Assembly (NCBI RefSeq): GCF_910596095.1
Contig: NC_056547.1
Location: 29,453,647 to 29,517,646, forward strand
DNA length: 64,000 nt
Reading direction: 5' to 3'
Source: Thunnus maccoyii
Taxonomy: Eukaryota; Chordata; Actinopteri; Scombriformes; Scombridae
Under the pieces are notes generated by a model that saw nothing but the letters and a program-made list of their open reading frames with translations, searched no databases and was not told the origin of the DNA. Shown piece after piece: positions 25,588 through 36,541 of this stretch. Each line of letters begins with the position of its first letter. Within the stretch, counting starts at the first letter, position 1. A program made the position numbers and the translations under genes.

Positions 25588-28500
25588 ATGCCCAGACATT
25601 GCTCAGCAGGCGGCTGCAAATCTCGGGACAACCGTGAGACTCGTAATGCTGGTATCACCTTTCACAAGTGAGCATTTTACACAATTTGAAGAACATCAGG
25701 GTGACGCATCTAGGTTTTAAAAACTCCTACATACTGTATACTTGTACTAATAATTTGTCTTTGTGATGGCCAGATTACCAAAAGGAACAACTCGGAGGAA
25801 CCTTTGGATCAGCAACTCCCACCGTGCAGACTCCTGGGATCCTCAGACTGACTTTGTCTACTTTTGCTCCAAACACTTCACCCCTGAGAGCTTTGAACTG
25901 ACTGGATGCAGGTCTGTAGACTCAGTCAGGACATTGGAGATTACAGATATCAAGAGTTTAACTCTCATTCTTCTGTTATTGTGGCCTGGGAACCAGATGA
26001 ATCTGCAAGCTCATTCTTTATTTACTCTGGCAGATGTATCTGGCCTCCCTCCCATTCAGACAGATTTCCAGCCAACCTGGCCCGGCTCGGGCCAATCACA
26101 CGGGCCAGTCATTTATCTAATATGAGGCAGGTTTGATATGATGACTGTACAGAGGAGCACCATTGGGGCATTTTCGTAAACAACCAAGATGGCTGGCACT
26201 GATGTGGAACAATCTGTTGAATCCGCTGTTGCAACAGTATTAAACAAACTGGACTGTATATTTTCTCTAAAAGAACAAAGACAAAGAAAAGTCACATCCG
26301 TTGTTTCCCCAACTTCTGGAAAAATGAAGGGGGTTAGCTCCAAGTTAGCAACAATGGATTAGCCTAACCTGACAACGAAAAATAGAGAACGGAGAGTGTG
26401 TGGCTGCTGAGTCCCACCCGAGTTTTGCTCTGTGCACCAACTCCCCACCCCGAAGCTGCCACCACCGCCCCAAAGCAGTTACCCTATGGGAAACACTGGC
26501 GCTATGTCACACATTGTGTTGCTCTGATTGGTTGTAGGTCTATCCAATTGCATCCAGAGGAATTTTGGTCTGCACCCATTGATAATGCCCTTGGAAATCA
26601 AAAATGAACTGAGAGGTTCCAGAATAATTTGCATTTGTGAATTGGTCTGGCGATGTCAGACCACTGTTATTGACCATGCTGCAAAATATGTTGCTGATAG
26701 TTTTAAAATAGCAACCTAAAATTTGTTTGACCTTTTCACTCACAGTGGGATCAGAAGACTGAAAGAAGATGCATTTCCTACAGTATTTGATTACTCTTCA
26801 GCAACCAAATGCAAAAGATCAGGAACTCCTCAGAAACAAGAAGACATTCCTGTCAGGTAAACAGAATTGATACAGAGTCAGATTTTAATATTGGTCAAGA
26901 GCAGAGTCTGGAAGTACCACCTATCAACTTTTGTTCAGCAGTTTATGAGCCTCACTTGTGTACTGGCTCAAGACAGAGTCTAAAAGTTAAGCTTGTAAAA
27001 TGGTATTGAGACATAATTTCACATATAACATGCCAATCTGCTCATTATTGTCTATTAATTTCCCTGTTCTGGCAGTAGTGGGTTCATTTTTACATGCAGA
27101 CACAGCAGAATCGTTCAAGTACAAGCAATCTGCAAAACAACAGACTCTATTCATTTTTTTTATGAGTTGTTACTGCAATGTTTATTTGCACTTTCCTTAA
27201 CAAACTTCCAAAATACTTGACAGGGAAAACAAGACTGAGAGTCTACAGCAATGCTAGAGTGGCAGCATGAACAGTTGGTTGTTTGGGTTACTGCAGTATG
27301 TATCATGGACCATGAGGCCACCAGGATGCCCAAGGACTTGCAGCCTTTACTGTTATTTTTGGTAGACTTAGTGAACACAGGTACCCCTAGATGTCACTAG
27401 CAGCATGAAATGCAGCTAATCTGCACTTCTCAAACATAACAATATCAGCATCATATAATCTATGAAGCTGTAGCTGATGCTTTACCTTGTTTGACTCCAT
27501 GTTTGTTTGCTACTGTGGTTTTGGAACCACTTTGATAAGCTTTAACTAGCCTATATGACCTCTTTGGCAGTGCCTGGTTGGTGTTTGAGTGCTTGTGTGG
27601 AGCATGTTTAGGGCGTTAGACAGCACTCTCCAGTACACACGTTACATTGCAACATTGCATTTGATTGATTACTTTATCAAACCAGAGGGCAGTTGACTCA
27701 CATTATGGAGAAAAAGAACATTCTTAATAAGAACAAGTTACAGTTCTCCTGCCAAAGCATGCAGGCAGGAGAAAACAACAGCACAGCCATAACACTATAC
27801 AGTACTGACCTGTACTCATTATACAAGTAGAAGATACGCAGCAATAAAAAGTACACTGTACTGCATTGGCTGTTGTGCTGATAGGAGTACTAAGCATTGA
27901 ATGTGAAGATTTGTCCTTTCATTTGTCATGTATGTCATACCTGTCATATGTTACTGTCATGTCTGTATGTTCTGCCATGTGAAAGAAAACCTCATGGAAC
28001 AAACAGCCTGTGTCACTTTATTTTCTCTGAAGGAAGAATCCACGCTCAGGTGACAAGAACACTCAGCAGCAGGAGGAGGGTCAAACTTCAGAAGAACCCA
28101 CAGTTCATAGTTCAGTGGCAGCAGCTGGTGAGACTAATGAAAACATACCTGCATCTTCTCAAGAGACAGCAGAGGTGGAGCAGCTGTCACAGCAAGAACA
28201 TAGTTCTTCACCACCACTAGTGTCTCGTTCCATCTCCCCATCGCGTTACATGAGGCGCCTACCACCTCCTCCAGGCTTCTATCTGCCGAAAGAGCACAGC
28301 TATGCTCAGCTTTGCCCCCTGCTGTGGAGGAGACGTTATGACCAGGCTATCGACTGCTTGGAGAAGGCCTTACGACAGCTCCATGCAGCCAGGCGGAGGG
28401 AGAACCGCCTGCGGAGCACTATGCTGAGGCTCCGTGATAAACGGCTGAAGCACACCCTGCTCGTGTCACGAGATGGGTCGAAAGACAAAGGGGGCTGGAC

Positions 28501-29413
28501 ATCAGGGGAGGAGAACAGACGAGGCAAAGGCGGTTCTTACCAGGATAGTGAGACTGATGCTAAGTCTGAGGATACAGGGTTATTTGAGGACAGATGTGGG
28601 GATCAGATGGAATTGGTGGGTCGTTTTCTTCCAGACACCAACAGCTGGTCTGAAGAGGAGAAGGGTTACTGCTTCTACTGTGGAAGAGGGCAGGTGCAGG
28701 GTGGTGGTCAGCTAGCACGCAGTGTTTCAAAGACAGGGAAAGATGTCCAGCCCACAGTGCATAAGGACTCTCTGATGATTCAGAGAAGTGTGGAGACTGG
28801 TACCTGTGGCACAGCTGAAAATGACCAAGAAATACAGATAGTCAGGCTGGAAAGAGCTTCTGGGAAAATTGTAGAAACCAGTGACTCAAATGTAACAAAT
28901 TCCCAAGTCCTGCTCCAAACTCAAGTTCTTCAGCATGTGATCCCTGCTGCAGTGTCTCTGTCTGATACTTGTGAGCAGAGTGTGCAGTTTTTAGGCTCTC
29001 AGCAGGAGCTGCTGCTCTCTGACATGTGTGAAAGGGAGTCTGAAGCCACGGGTCAACAGCATCATCTGGACCTGCAGCAACAGCTGTTTTGGATACAGGA
29101 CGATGCTGAGGGACAGGTCATCCTGGTTCCTGTCCCTGTTGAAGATGGATTGCAAAGCTTTCTGAAGATGGAGGGAGTGGCTGACGAAGCACAAACCATA
29201 CTGGTGTCAGAACTGGATCTTAAAGGAGACTTTGGACTCATGACAGAGAACACTGGAGGTCTGTCCAGAGGTGAAACAGGGTGTGATGATGAACATGGTG
29301 ACCAGCATTCTGTTATCAACAGCACATCGGTGGAAATGAGAGATGTAAGGGAGAAACTGAAAGAACACCTGGAGGGATTTCACCTTCAGCTGAGCACTGA
29401 GTTTATAAACTGA
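25588..29413 (+). CDS. thap7: THAP domain-containing protein 7
   Basis: THAP proteins bind DNA through a C2CH zinc finger. THAP7 is a nuclear transcriptional repressor known to bind histone tails and HCF-1. Four coding exons join in phase: 25588-25667, 25774-25911, 26746-26856 and 28033-29413, giving 569 residues (human THAP7 is 309). The THAP domain spans about 1-88: [10 protein letters not shown] at the start, the C..H pair in YFCSKHF, and AFPTVF in place of the usual AVPTIF box. The HCF-1-binding motif EHSY lies at 197-200 within [23 protein letters not shown], followed by a basic coiled coil at about 207-245. The C-terminus ([13 protein letters not shown]) also matches the family. Extra length is an acidic and Gln-rich insert at about 250-545. 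An acceptor (ctcttag) touches the ATG, so the 5' UTR is in an upstream exon. Confidence 0.94.
25980..26665 (+). mobile_element. Transposon-derived segment in intron 2 of thap7
   Basis: The stretch from 'gtggcctgggaaccagatg' to 'ggtctggcgatgtcagacc' matches from memory a dispersed fish element. Inside it, at 26190-26360 on the plus strand, a short frame begins [30 protein letters not shown]. It resembles the start of the helicase-like ORF found in such elements, then breaks. It is not part of thap7 mRNA in this model. Confidence 0.45.
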
Positions 29414-29482
29414 CAGGATGTTCTGAATGAACACAACAGACAATATGTTCTTGTTCCATTGACACTGATCATTTTAAGTCAC

Positions 29483-30977
29483 TTTTCTATTATTAAACCT
29501 TTATTTAACCAGGCGAGCTTACAAGATCTCTTTTTCAAGGGAGCCCAGGCCAAGATAGGAGCAATACAGTCTGTCAGACATACAAGCAAACATTAAAACC
29601 ACATAAAACAAAACATACAGTAGCAACTCACAGAAACATATGCCTAACAAGACAGTAGGAAACAAATCTATCTAAGGAAGCAATTACAAATTCCAGTTGA
29701 GTTTGCCTCCAAACCCTTCACTACATTTTAAATGACCTAATCAGGATCAGCTCATCAAGCTGCAAATCTGTCTGTAAGTGGTTCCAGGCTGCAGGGACAG
29801 AGAACATAAAGGCCTGTTTGCCAAATTCAGTGCAAACCTTAGGGATGGGCAGTAAGAGGATGCCATATAAGTGCAAACAATGTTTACTCGTTTTGAGTGA
29901 GATATATCCACAAAGGTAAGAGGGGAGAAGACCAAGGATGGATTTATAAATAAATATGAACCACTAACTGAGTCTGCACTAGGGTAATGAAGGCCACTGA
30001 AGTCTGGCATATAGGGTGTAATGGTGAGTAAGAGCTTTGCAGCCTGTGACAAACCTCAGAGTGCTGTGGTACACAGTATCCAGCCAATGCAAGCATTGGG
30101 CAGAGGCATGCATGTACAGCTGATCACCATAGTTAAGCAAAGGAAGGAAAGTAGCCTCAACCAGTATTTTCCTGGCAACATAGTTTGTTTCTAAATTAAA
30201 AACCGAGCTCCAGTTTTCAAGTTTTCAATGTGAAGTTTAAAAGTTAAAATAAAAATTAAAATACTTGTACTGTGACACTAATTCAATCTGACTGCCCTGC
30301 AAAGTTACAATGTTATGAGGAGAAGCTTATGTCTTCCTGGCATTAGAAAATGACATCAATTTAGTTTTTGTAGCAGTCAACACAAGTTTCGGATCAAGCA
30401 GCCGTGATTCTACAGTACCAGAGGCAGACTGCAAATACTGAAATGATTGAGCAAGGATGGAACCACAGCAGTAAATGACAGTGTCACCAGCATTAAAATG
30501 AAACTCTACATGAGTAACATTTTTACCCAGATTATTAACATAGATAGTAAACAAAAGTGGACCCAAAACAGAACCTTGGGGGACCTCTAACGCGACATGT
30601 AGTACACTGGTTGAAGTGCCATCAAATTTATCACATTGTGTCCTTTCAGAGAGGTCATTTTTAAACCAGCCAACAGCCTGCTCAACCCAATACTGAGCAG
30701 CCGTTGCTTCAGGATATGGTGGTCAACTATATCGAAGGCCTTTGAAAGATCGATAAATAAGAGCAGCACAGGTTTTTTGTGATCCAGTGACTCCATTATA
30801 TTGTTAACAACCTTTAAGGATGCTGTGATGGTACTGTGTCGTTTCCTGAAGCCAGACTGGTACATTGAAAGGATATCATTAGAACTCCTTCAGCTGATCA
30901 TTTACCAATCTTTAAAGAACCTTCTATAAGACAGTTAAGTTGGAAATAGGCCTACAGTTGTTAAGTGATGTAGCGCG

Positions 30978-31008
<31 letters not shown>

Positions 31009-31385
31009 TTTTAACAGAGGGTGAACATGGGCAGATTTCCATATTTGTGGGATGACATTTTGAGTGAGTTTAAAGATGCTTGATAAGGGTTTAGCAATAA
31101 AATCAGATGCAAGTTTTAAAAAGTATGGTACCAGATTATCTGGACCTGCAGGTGACCTTTCAGTGTCCAGCAAAAGAGCTCTGTGAACTTCATCAACAGA
31201 GAAAGGAACAAAATAAAGAAGCTGACCGTCAAAAATACAATCATGCCTGAAGAAGGCAAGGTTTTTAAAGGCAGGGACTGGTTAAACAGTAAACTGGAGG
31301 CAATGAAGTGTTCATTGAAACATTCCAGCATAGAAGATCTCTCAGAAATGGATGTGGTCTCAAGAATTAAGAACTTTGTTATCCA
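29483..31385 (-). mobile_element. Decayed LINE (L2/CR1-like) with reverse-transcriptase remnants
   Basis: On the minus strand three blocks run in the right order for a reverse transcriptase. First is an N-terminal part at about 31170-30960 (AGPDNLVPYFLKLASDFIA, IWKSAHVHPLLKGG). Next is a middle part at 30865-30590 (QSGFRKRHST, LLLFIDLSKAFDIVDHHIL). Last is the catalytic palm at 30566-30330 (GPLLFTIYVNNL, then FNAGDTVIYCCG). The expected catalytic FADD reads FNAGD, and frames are broken, so the copy is dead. The 3' end near 29485-29520 carries 'aacctttatttaaccagg'. It lies just after the thap7 stop codon and may be part of its 3' UTR in antisense orientation. Confidence 0.8.
30978..31008. repeat. 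(C)n homopolymer, 31 bases
   Basis: An uninterrupted run of C inside the LINE, at the point where the minus-strand frame reads LLKGG. The run length may be affected by sequencing error. Confidence 0.9.
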
Positions 31386-31399
31386 AGATTAAATAACTG

Positions 31400-34300
31400 A
31401 AAGATGCATTTTTTCAGTCTTTTCTGCCAGTAGAATCACATATACTGTACGTTGTGTAGACCTACATGCATATTTCAGAGGGTGCTTGGCCTTTGGAATG
31501 TATAACACCACTTCAGAATCAACTCAGCGACATGCAGTCAGATATACTGTTGTAGAGCAACATAGCTTTTTAAAGATATATTCCATGCTTAGTCACTTTA
31601 GAAAGGTGCTTTAAATAAAAAGTCTGATGATATTCTACATCTTTCTTATTGTCAACACATCCCATGTGCAGAATTAAAAATTATTGTGTGTATCAAAGGC
31701 TGATATATCTTATTCTCCTGTGCCATTGAGTTCCATTGTTGTCCAGACACTATTAAAAACACATCACTGAGCCACACTGTTGCACTGGGTGACATGTTCC
31801 TTCATTACCATGAACACACACACTGTAGTTTATTTTGACTCAGTCCCGCATACACTGTCCTGCTGCCAGAAGTGTCACTATGATTATGCTGCCACCTTCT
31901 GGTTCAGCAGTTCTCCAAACTGCAGACTGCTCAAAACAAGCATATTAGAGTTATAGTCAAATGTCTTCACTGAACACACTTTGAGCCAGTGCACTTCTAA
32001 AACCTTAATTATCCGAGTGGGAAGAAGAATAATGCAAAATAAGTTAGGTCTCACTTACAAATGAATAAAGAATACAGGTTCCACTTACTTAGATGTTTAA
32101 GTCTCATCAGCAATCATCATAGCTATGCAACACGATGTAGCTTAACATCATTCCTTTCAGATTCAAGAGGTCTGCAGGCAAAAGTGTAAGTGGATGATGT
32201 TTGGTTTTGCAGATCCATAATCAGCATTCTTTTTGATGCACTGAATGATAAGATGAAGCTCATGGCCTGCTGAGTGACCGCCATCACTGAAACGTCACCT
32301 AATGGAGGCTTGTGTTGCAGCAGTATTTCTCTGTAAAGTCTGCATTCTCAGTCTATTTTTGTGTGCATTACCTTCTATGGAACATGACATATGGGACAAT
32401 AAAATGTTCCTTAAATGTCTTTTCCCCAAATGCACAACACACCCTGATTAAAGATAAGTGCCAGTTGCAGACAATGCTGAAAGATTAGTTATTATTAGTC
32501 ATTTATTAAGTAAACAAACCAAAGGTTGCTTTTTTGCTGCACTGATATCAATTATAGACTGGAACGTAGTATGTTAAAGCATCATTTGACACTTTTTGAG
32601 CAATTCAATATTACAATAAATCACCATATACATAGTTTATTACTGTTGAGTGTGAATGATTAAACCTACAGGTATAAGCACCTGTGGGTGTAATCGGGTG
32701 TGAGTAGATATCAGAGGGTGACACATCTGGCAACTGGGTGAGGCTGTTTGGTCAGCATGGATTACTCAGCTAGTGTTAAGACAATCAGGAACAGGGAAAG
32801 TGCTCAATGTCTAGACGTGAATTTTCTTACTACATTTCATACATATACAAATGTGTGTGGGCTATATTTCCACTGTGTCCCTCTGCTGATTTGGAGGGGA
32901 TGGGGAGGAACCTTTCATTAACAGGGACACAAATATACATGATGTTAAATAAAAATACATTAAGAGAAATCAAATAATACATTTCTACTGTTAAATTATA
33001 AAATCATGACATCCAGTGCCGACCCATAGCTGAACAGAGCAGCGGAGGATCTGTAGGCTTTTTCTTTATCATAATTGTAATCATTTATTGTTAGATAATA
33101 GAACAACAAAATCATTAACTGCCACTTAGACGGCTGAGCTCATGAACAGCTTAAAGCTGATTCTTCTTTAGATAACTCACAACCAGCACACACACACAAA
33201 GAAACAAACAATACATACAGAGAGAGAAGAAGGATAATAAATATATAAATATATAAAAAAGGAATTAAACCTGAGTAAGCATATTTTTTATAGACCTGGC
33301 TCTAATATGCACCATTTCATAATCTTCTCTTGCCTGTGTCTAGTGTTGACAAACAAAAAACCATAAGTTGGACATTGGAGACTCGTCACCAAGTATTTCT
33401 AGATTTGTGACCCATCAGATTCGGTGACACTACAGGATCAACTGTATGAAAAGACCTTCAGATGTTCAGGTGAGCTGTTGGTGCTCTGCAGACAGAACTA
33501 AAGCCAGCGTTGATGCATGTCAGATGTATGACTTTGTATCATGAAGCTTCCTGTAATGTTAGCTACACTTGAAGGAACAGAGTGAATTCCAGTAGATCAG
33601 AGTGTTTTCCACCTCAGTTATCCCAAGGACTTTTGAAACCTGCGTGATGTTGACACACTAATAATAATATCATCCACATTACTCAGTGACATTCATATTT
33701 CCCACTGTCTCAACCCAGCAGGAAAATAAACACTGACTGAATCTGTCTCTCTGTCTTCTGAAATATCCTTGATTGATAACCTCCTTCACCTTTTCTCATA
33801 ATGACCAGATTCTGATTTCATCATGATGAGATCTTTTCCCTCTTTTATAGTAAGACATAATTATGAGATACAGAAGTCATAACTTCCATAAGCCTTTTTT
33901 TCCTTTTTGTGGTGTCTTATTCAATCGCCTTGAAATCTGTGATTCTGTAACCTATTGAGGTTAAGTCAACCAGTGTCATTATTTCTCGCTCCACAGCATC
34001 TGTAAATCTGTGTTTACACAACTAAGATGCAATACACTGCATTAAAAATATTCTCCTCTGATTTTACACATCAAGATCAGGTTTCTGGTTATGGTTAGTC
34101 TTTCTCAACCTGTGAAAACATGTTGGATTTCTTGTTTGAGCTGAGAAAATAACCCTGATGATGTCACAGTGATGTCATCGAGGTTGTTTAAGTTTGAGTG
34201 CAGCAGCTCCTCAGTCCTAACATAACATCAGCCACAGAAAGCTGCTGTTATCTTTGACAGCAGCTGGAGCCAGGAGCAATATGTCAAGAAAATTGTTCAG

Positions 34301-36239
34301 TCATGTTTTACTAACTGAGGAATATCTTCAAAATGAGATCAATTATGTCTTTTATTAACAGTAAAGGAAATTACACATTATGCTTTTATATCCTCCTGCC
34401 TGATCATTATAATTGTTTACTTGTCGGAACAGTGGAGCTCTGGAGCAGCTCCAACTTGTTCAAACTTCAACAGGCAGATCACTGACCAGAACCAAGTGAT
34501 CTCCACACATCCCTGAGCCTCCAGCCTCCTTTAAAATCCATTTTAAACTACTGTCAATCACATACAAGGCTTTTCTTGGTCTGACACTGGAGTTTATACC
34601 TGAACTTCTAATCATTTTTACCAACTAATATACTTTATTTCTTTTATCATGAGATGGCCTTTTTTACAGATCAAAATTCTCTATTTATGTTTGTTGTATT
34701 TCTTTTATTGGGAGTTTCCTCTATAAAAGAAAGCCTGGGTTACAAACTGGAGGTGTGGAGTTGAGTTTCTGTTGTGAATCTGTCTTGTGAGTCACCCCAC
34801 TTCATTGAAATTAAATGCTAAATTACTGGAATGCCCCTTTAATTGAATTTGTTGTGTATGTTTAGTATTTCTGAGATATAAACAGCCCACGTAGCGTGTA
34901 ATAAAAACGTAGCATCAAATTTTCTTTAGGAAATGATGTTTCCTTCAGTCATTTGTAATAGTAGCTTACAGTAATAGTTGTAATAGTAACTTGTAGGGAG
35001 CATTATGTCATATCATGGGAATGTTTGCTGGTAACTGAAAGTAAAATGTGTATGGGTGTGTGTGTGTTGGTATTTGTGTATTTATGTGTATCTTAATGCT
35101 TATGTGTGTGTATATTTCTGTATATGTTCTGGTTTGTGTTTGCATGTCTGCCTGTGCGTATATTTGCGTGTTCCTGTTTGTGTGTGTGTATATATATATA
35201 TATATGTAAATGCATTCATGTTTGTGTGTGCCTGTATCTGTGTAAACGTGCTCATGCTTGTGTGTTGTTTGTTTGTGCTTGTATGTGCTAATGCAAAGCA
35301 TCTGTTAGCAGCTCAGCGCGCTGTCACACTGAGTCGCACTAGAGGATGAAACAATGGAAGGGTTGATGGGTCTCTGTAACAATTCACTGTGTTGCTTCTT
35401 TGAATGGGTGTGGCATCAAGCCTTTCCCAGTCAGATATTCAGGACCTGGAGGAGGGGGAGGGGTGTGGGGGTAATCATAGAGAGCATATATTGTGACACA
35501 CCCTTCACCCTGAGGACATCCGCTTCTATCTCTCTATCCCAGCCTTGGAAAAAGCTGCCTGCTGGAATTCAGTTGATTCTTTAACTGATTTTGTCTGTAG
35601 ATAAATTCTTGTGGTTAATTTGAACCAAACTTCAGCTTTCCCCTCACTTGCACACCCACCCCACTGACTGTCTGCAGTCATAAAAACCGGATAGAAAGAA
35701 TGTGGTCGTGCCTGTTTTCTCCTCACTCTCTCTCCCTCTCTCTCTGTCTCTCCCTCCTTTTTTTTCATTTCAAAAACTCTTTACTAGGAACATTACTTCA
35801 AGGCATTCCCCCACTGTCTGAATGTTTCACATCTAATCTAGGTATACTTGCATATAAACCTGCAGTATTAAAAGTATCTGCTTTCATGTTAACAGTAGGT
35901 AGTGAAGAGGTTAACACAGTGACAGTCTGGAAGAAAAGTTAGAATACCAGCCTAAACTTGCAGGCAGTTATTGCGTAAAACAACGGTGTCCAACTTTTAC
36001 TAAAGGTTTCCAGATGTGGAATGAGTTGTCTTCTGGATTTGAGCTGCCTCTGTGGAACAACACATCACTTAATACAATATATACATCAACATGTTATTTG
36101 TCCAAAGCACAAGCGTAGATGCATATGTATTTATATAGATATATAACATTATGATAGAGCCTAGTGCTGTACTGAGGTGGATTTATGGCATTGCCTCGGA
36201 TTACAGCTCCTTCTTCCTGGCTTTTCTGTCTTGCTGAGG
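31400..36239. other. Gene-free interval between thap7 and the S100 gene
   Basis: No exon, RNA gene or clear transposon was recognised in these 4.8 kb. Several AATAAA-type signals occur on the plus strand (for example near 31614) that could serve thap7. A TG/TA-rich low-complexity stretch covers about 35040-35300. Around 35390-35760 the sequence becomes pyrimidine-rich (CTCTCTCC tracts). Confidence 0.5.
35040..35300. repeat. TG/TA-rich low-complexity stretch
   Basis: Degenerate TGTGTG and TATATA runs with a pure TA core at about 35189-35204. Both strands give long but compositionally biased ORFs, which are artefacts. Confidence 0.85.
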
Positions 36240-36362
36240 GAGGATCCAGGAATGCTGCCAGCTGGTGACAGAAGCAATGCTCCTGACACACAGCAGCAGC
36301 AGCAGCAGCAAGCAACGAGACACGCAGGAAGAAAAGTTGCCACATTCAAATCAACAGTCGAC
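36240..36362 (+). other. Probable 5' UTR of the S100 gene, with (CAG)n
   Basis: This stretch directly precedes the S100 start codon and includes about six CAG/GCA units at 36291-36311. Its 5' limit is not defined by the sequence. An ORF beginning at 36177 reads through it and past the donor, but it is not supported by similarity. Confidence 0.45.
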
Positions 36363-36489
36363 ATGCCTGAGGTAAGAAACAACACACTCAAACTACTTTT
36401 TATTGCTGAGAAGTTAAAGTTAAGTTCAGCTCACAAACTTGTGAAACGTTGACTTTTTTTTTTTTTTTTTACACTTTACATCCAGTTTT

Positions 36490-36541
<52 letters not shown>

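Noticed and set aside
28473-28715. 80-codon ORF within thap7
   Set aside because: It is an alternate frame of the conserved thap7 exon.
35008-35349. Long ORFs on both strands (His/Thr-rich and Cys/Val-rich)
   Set aside because: Both are direct translations of TG/TA simple sequence.
36177-36452. 91-codon ORF with a Gln run before the S100 start
   Set aside because: The Gln run is a CAG microsatellite in the probable 5' UTR, and the frame reads through a strong splice donor.
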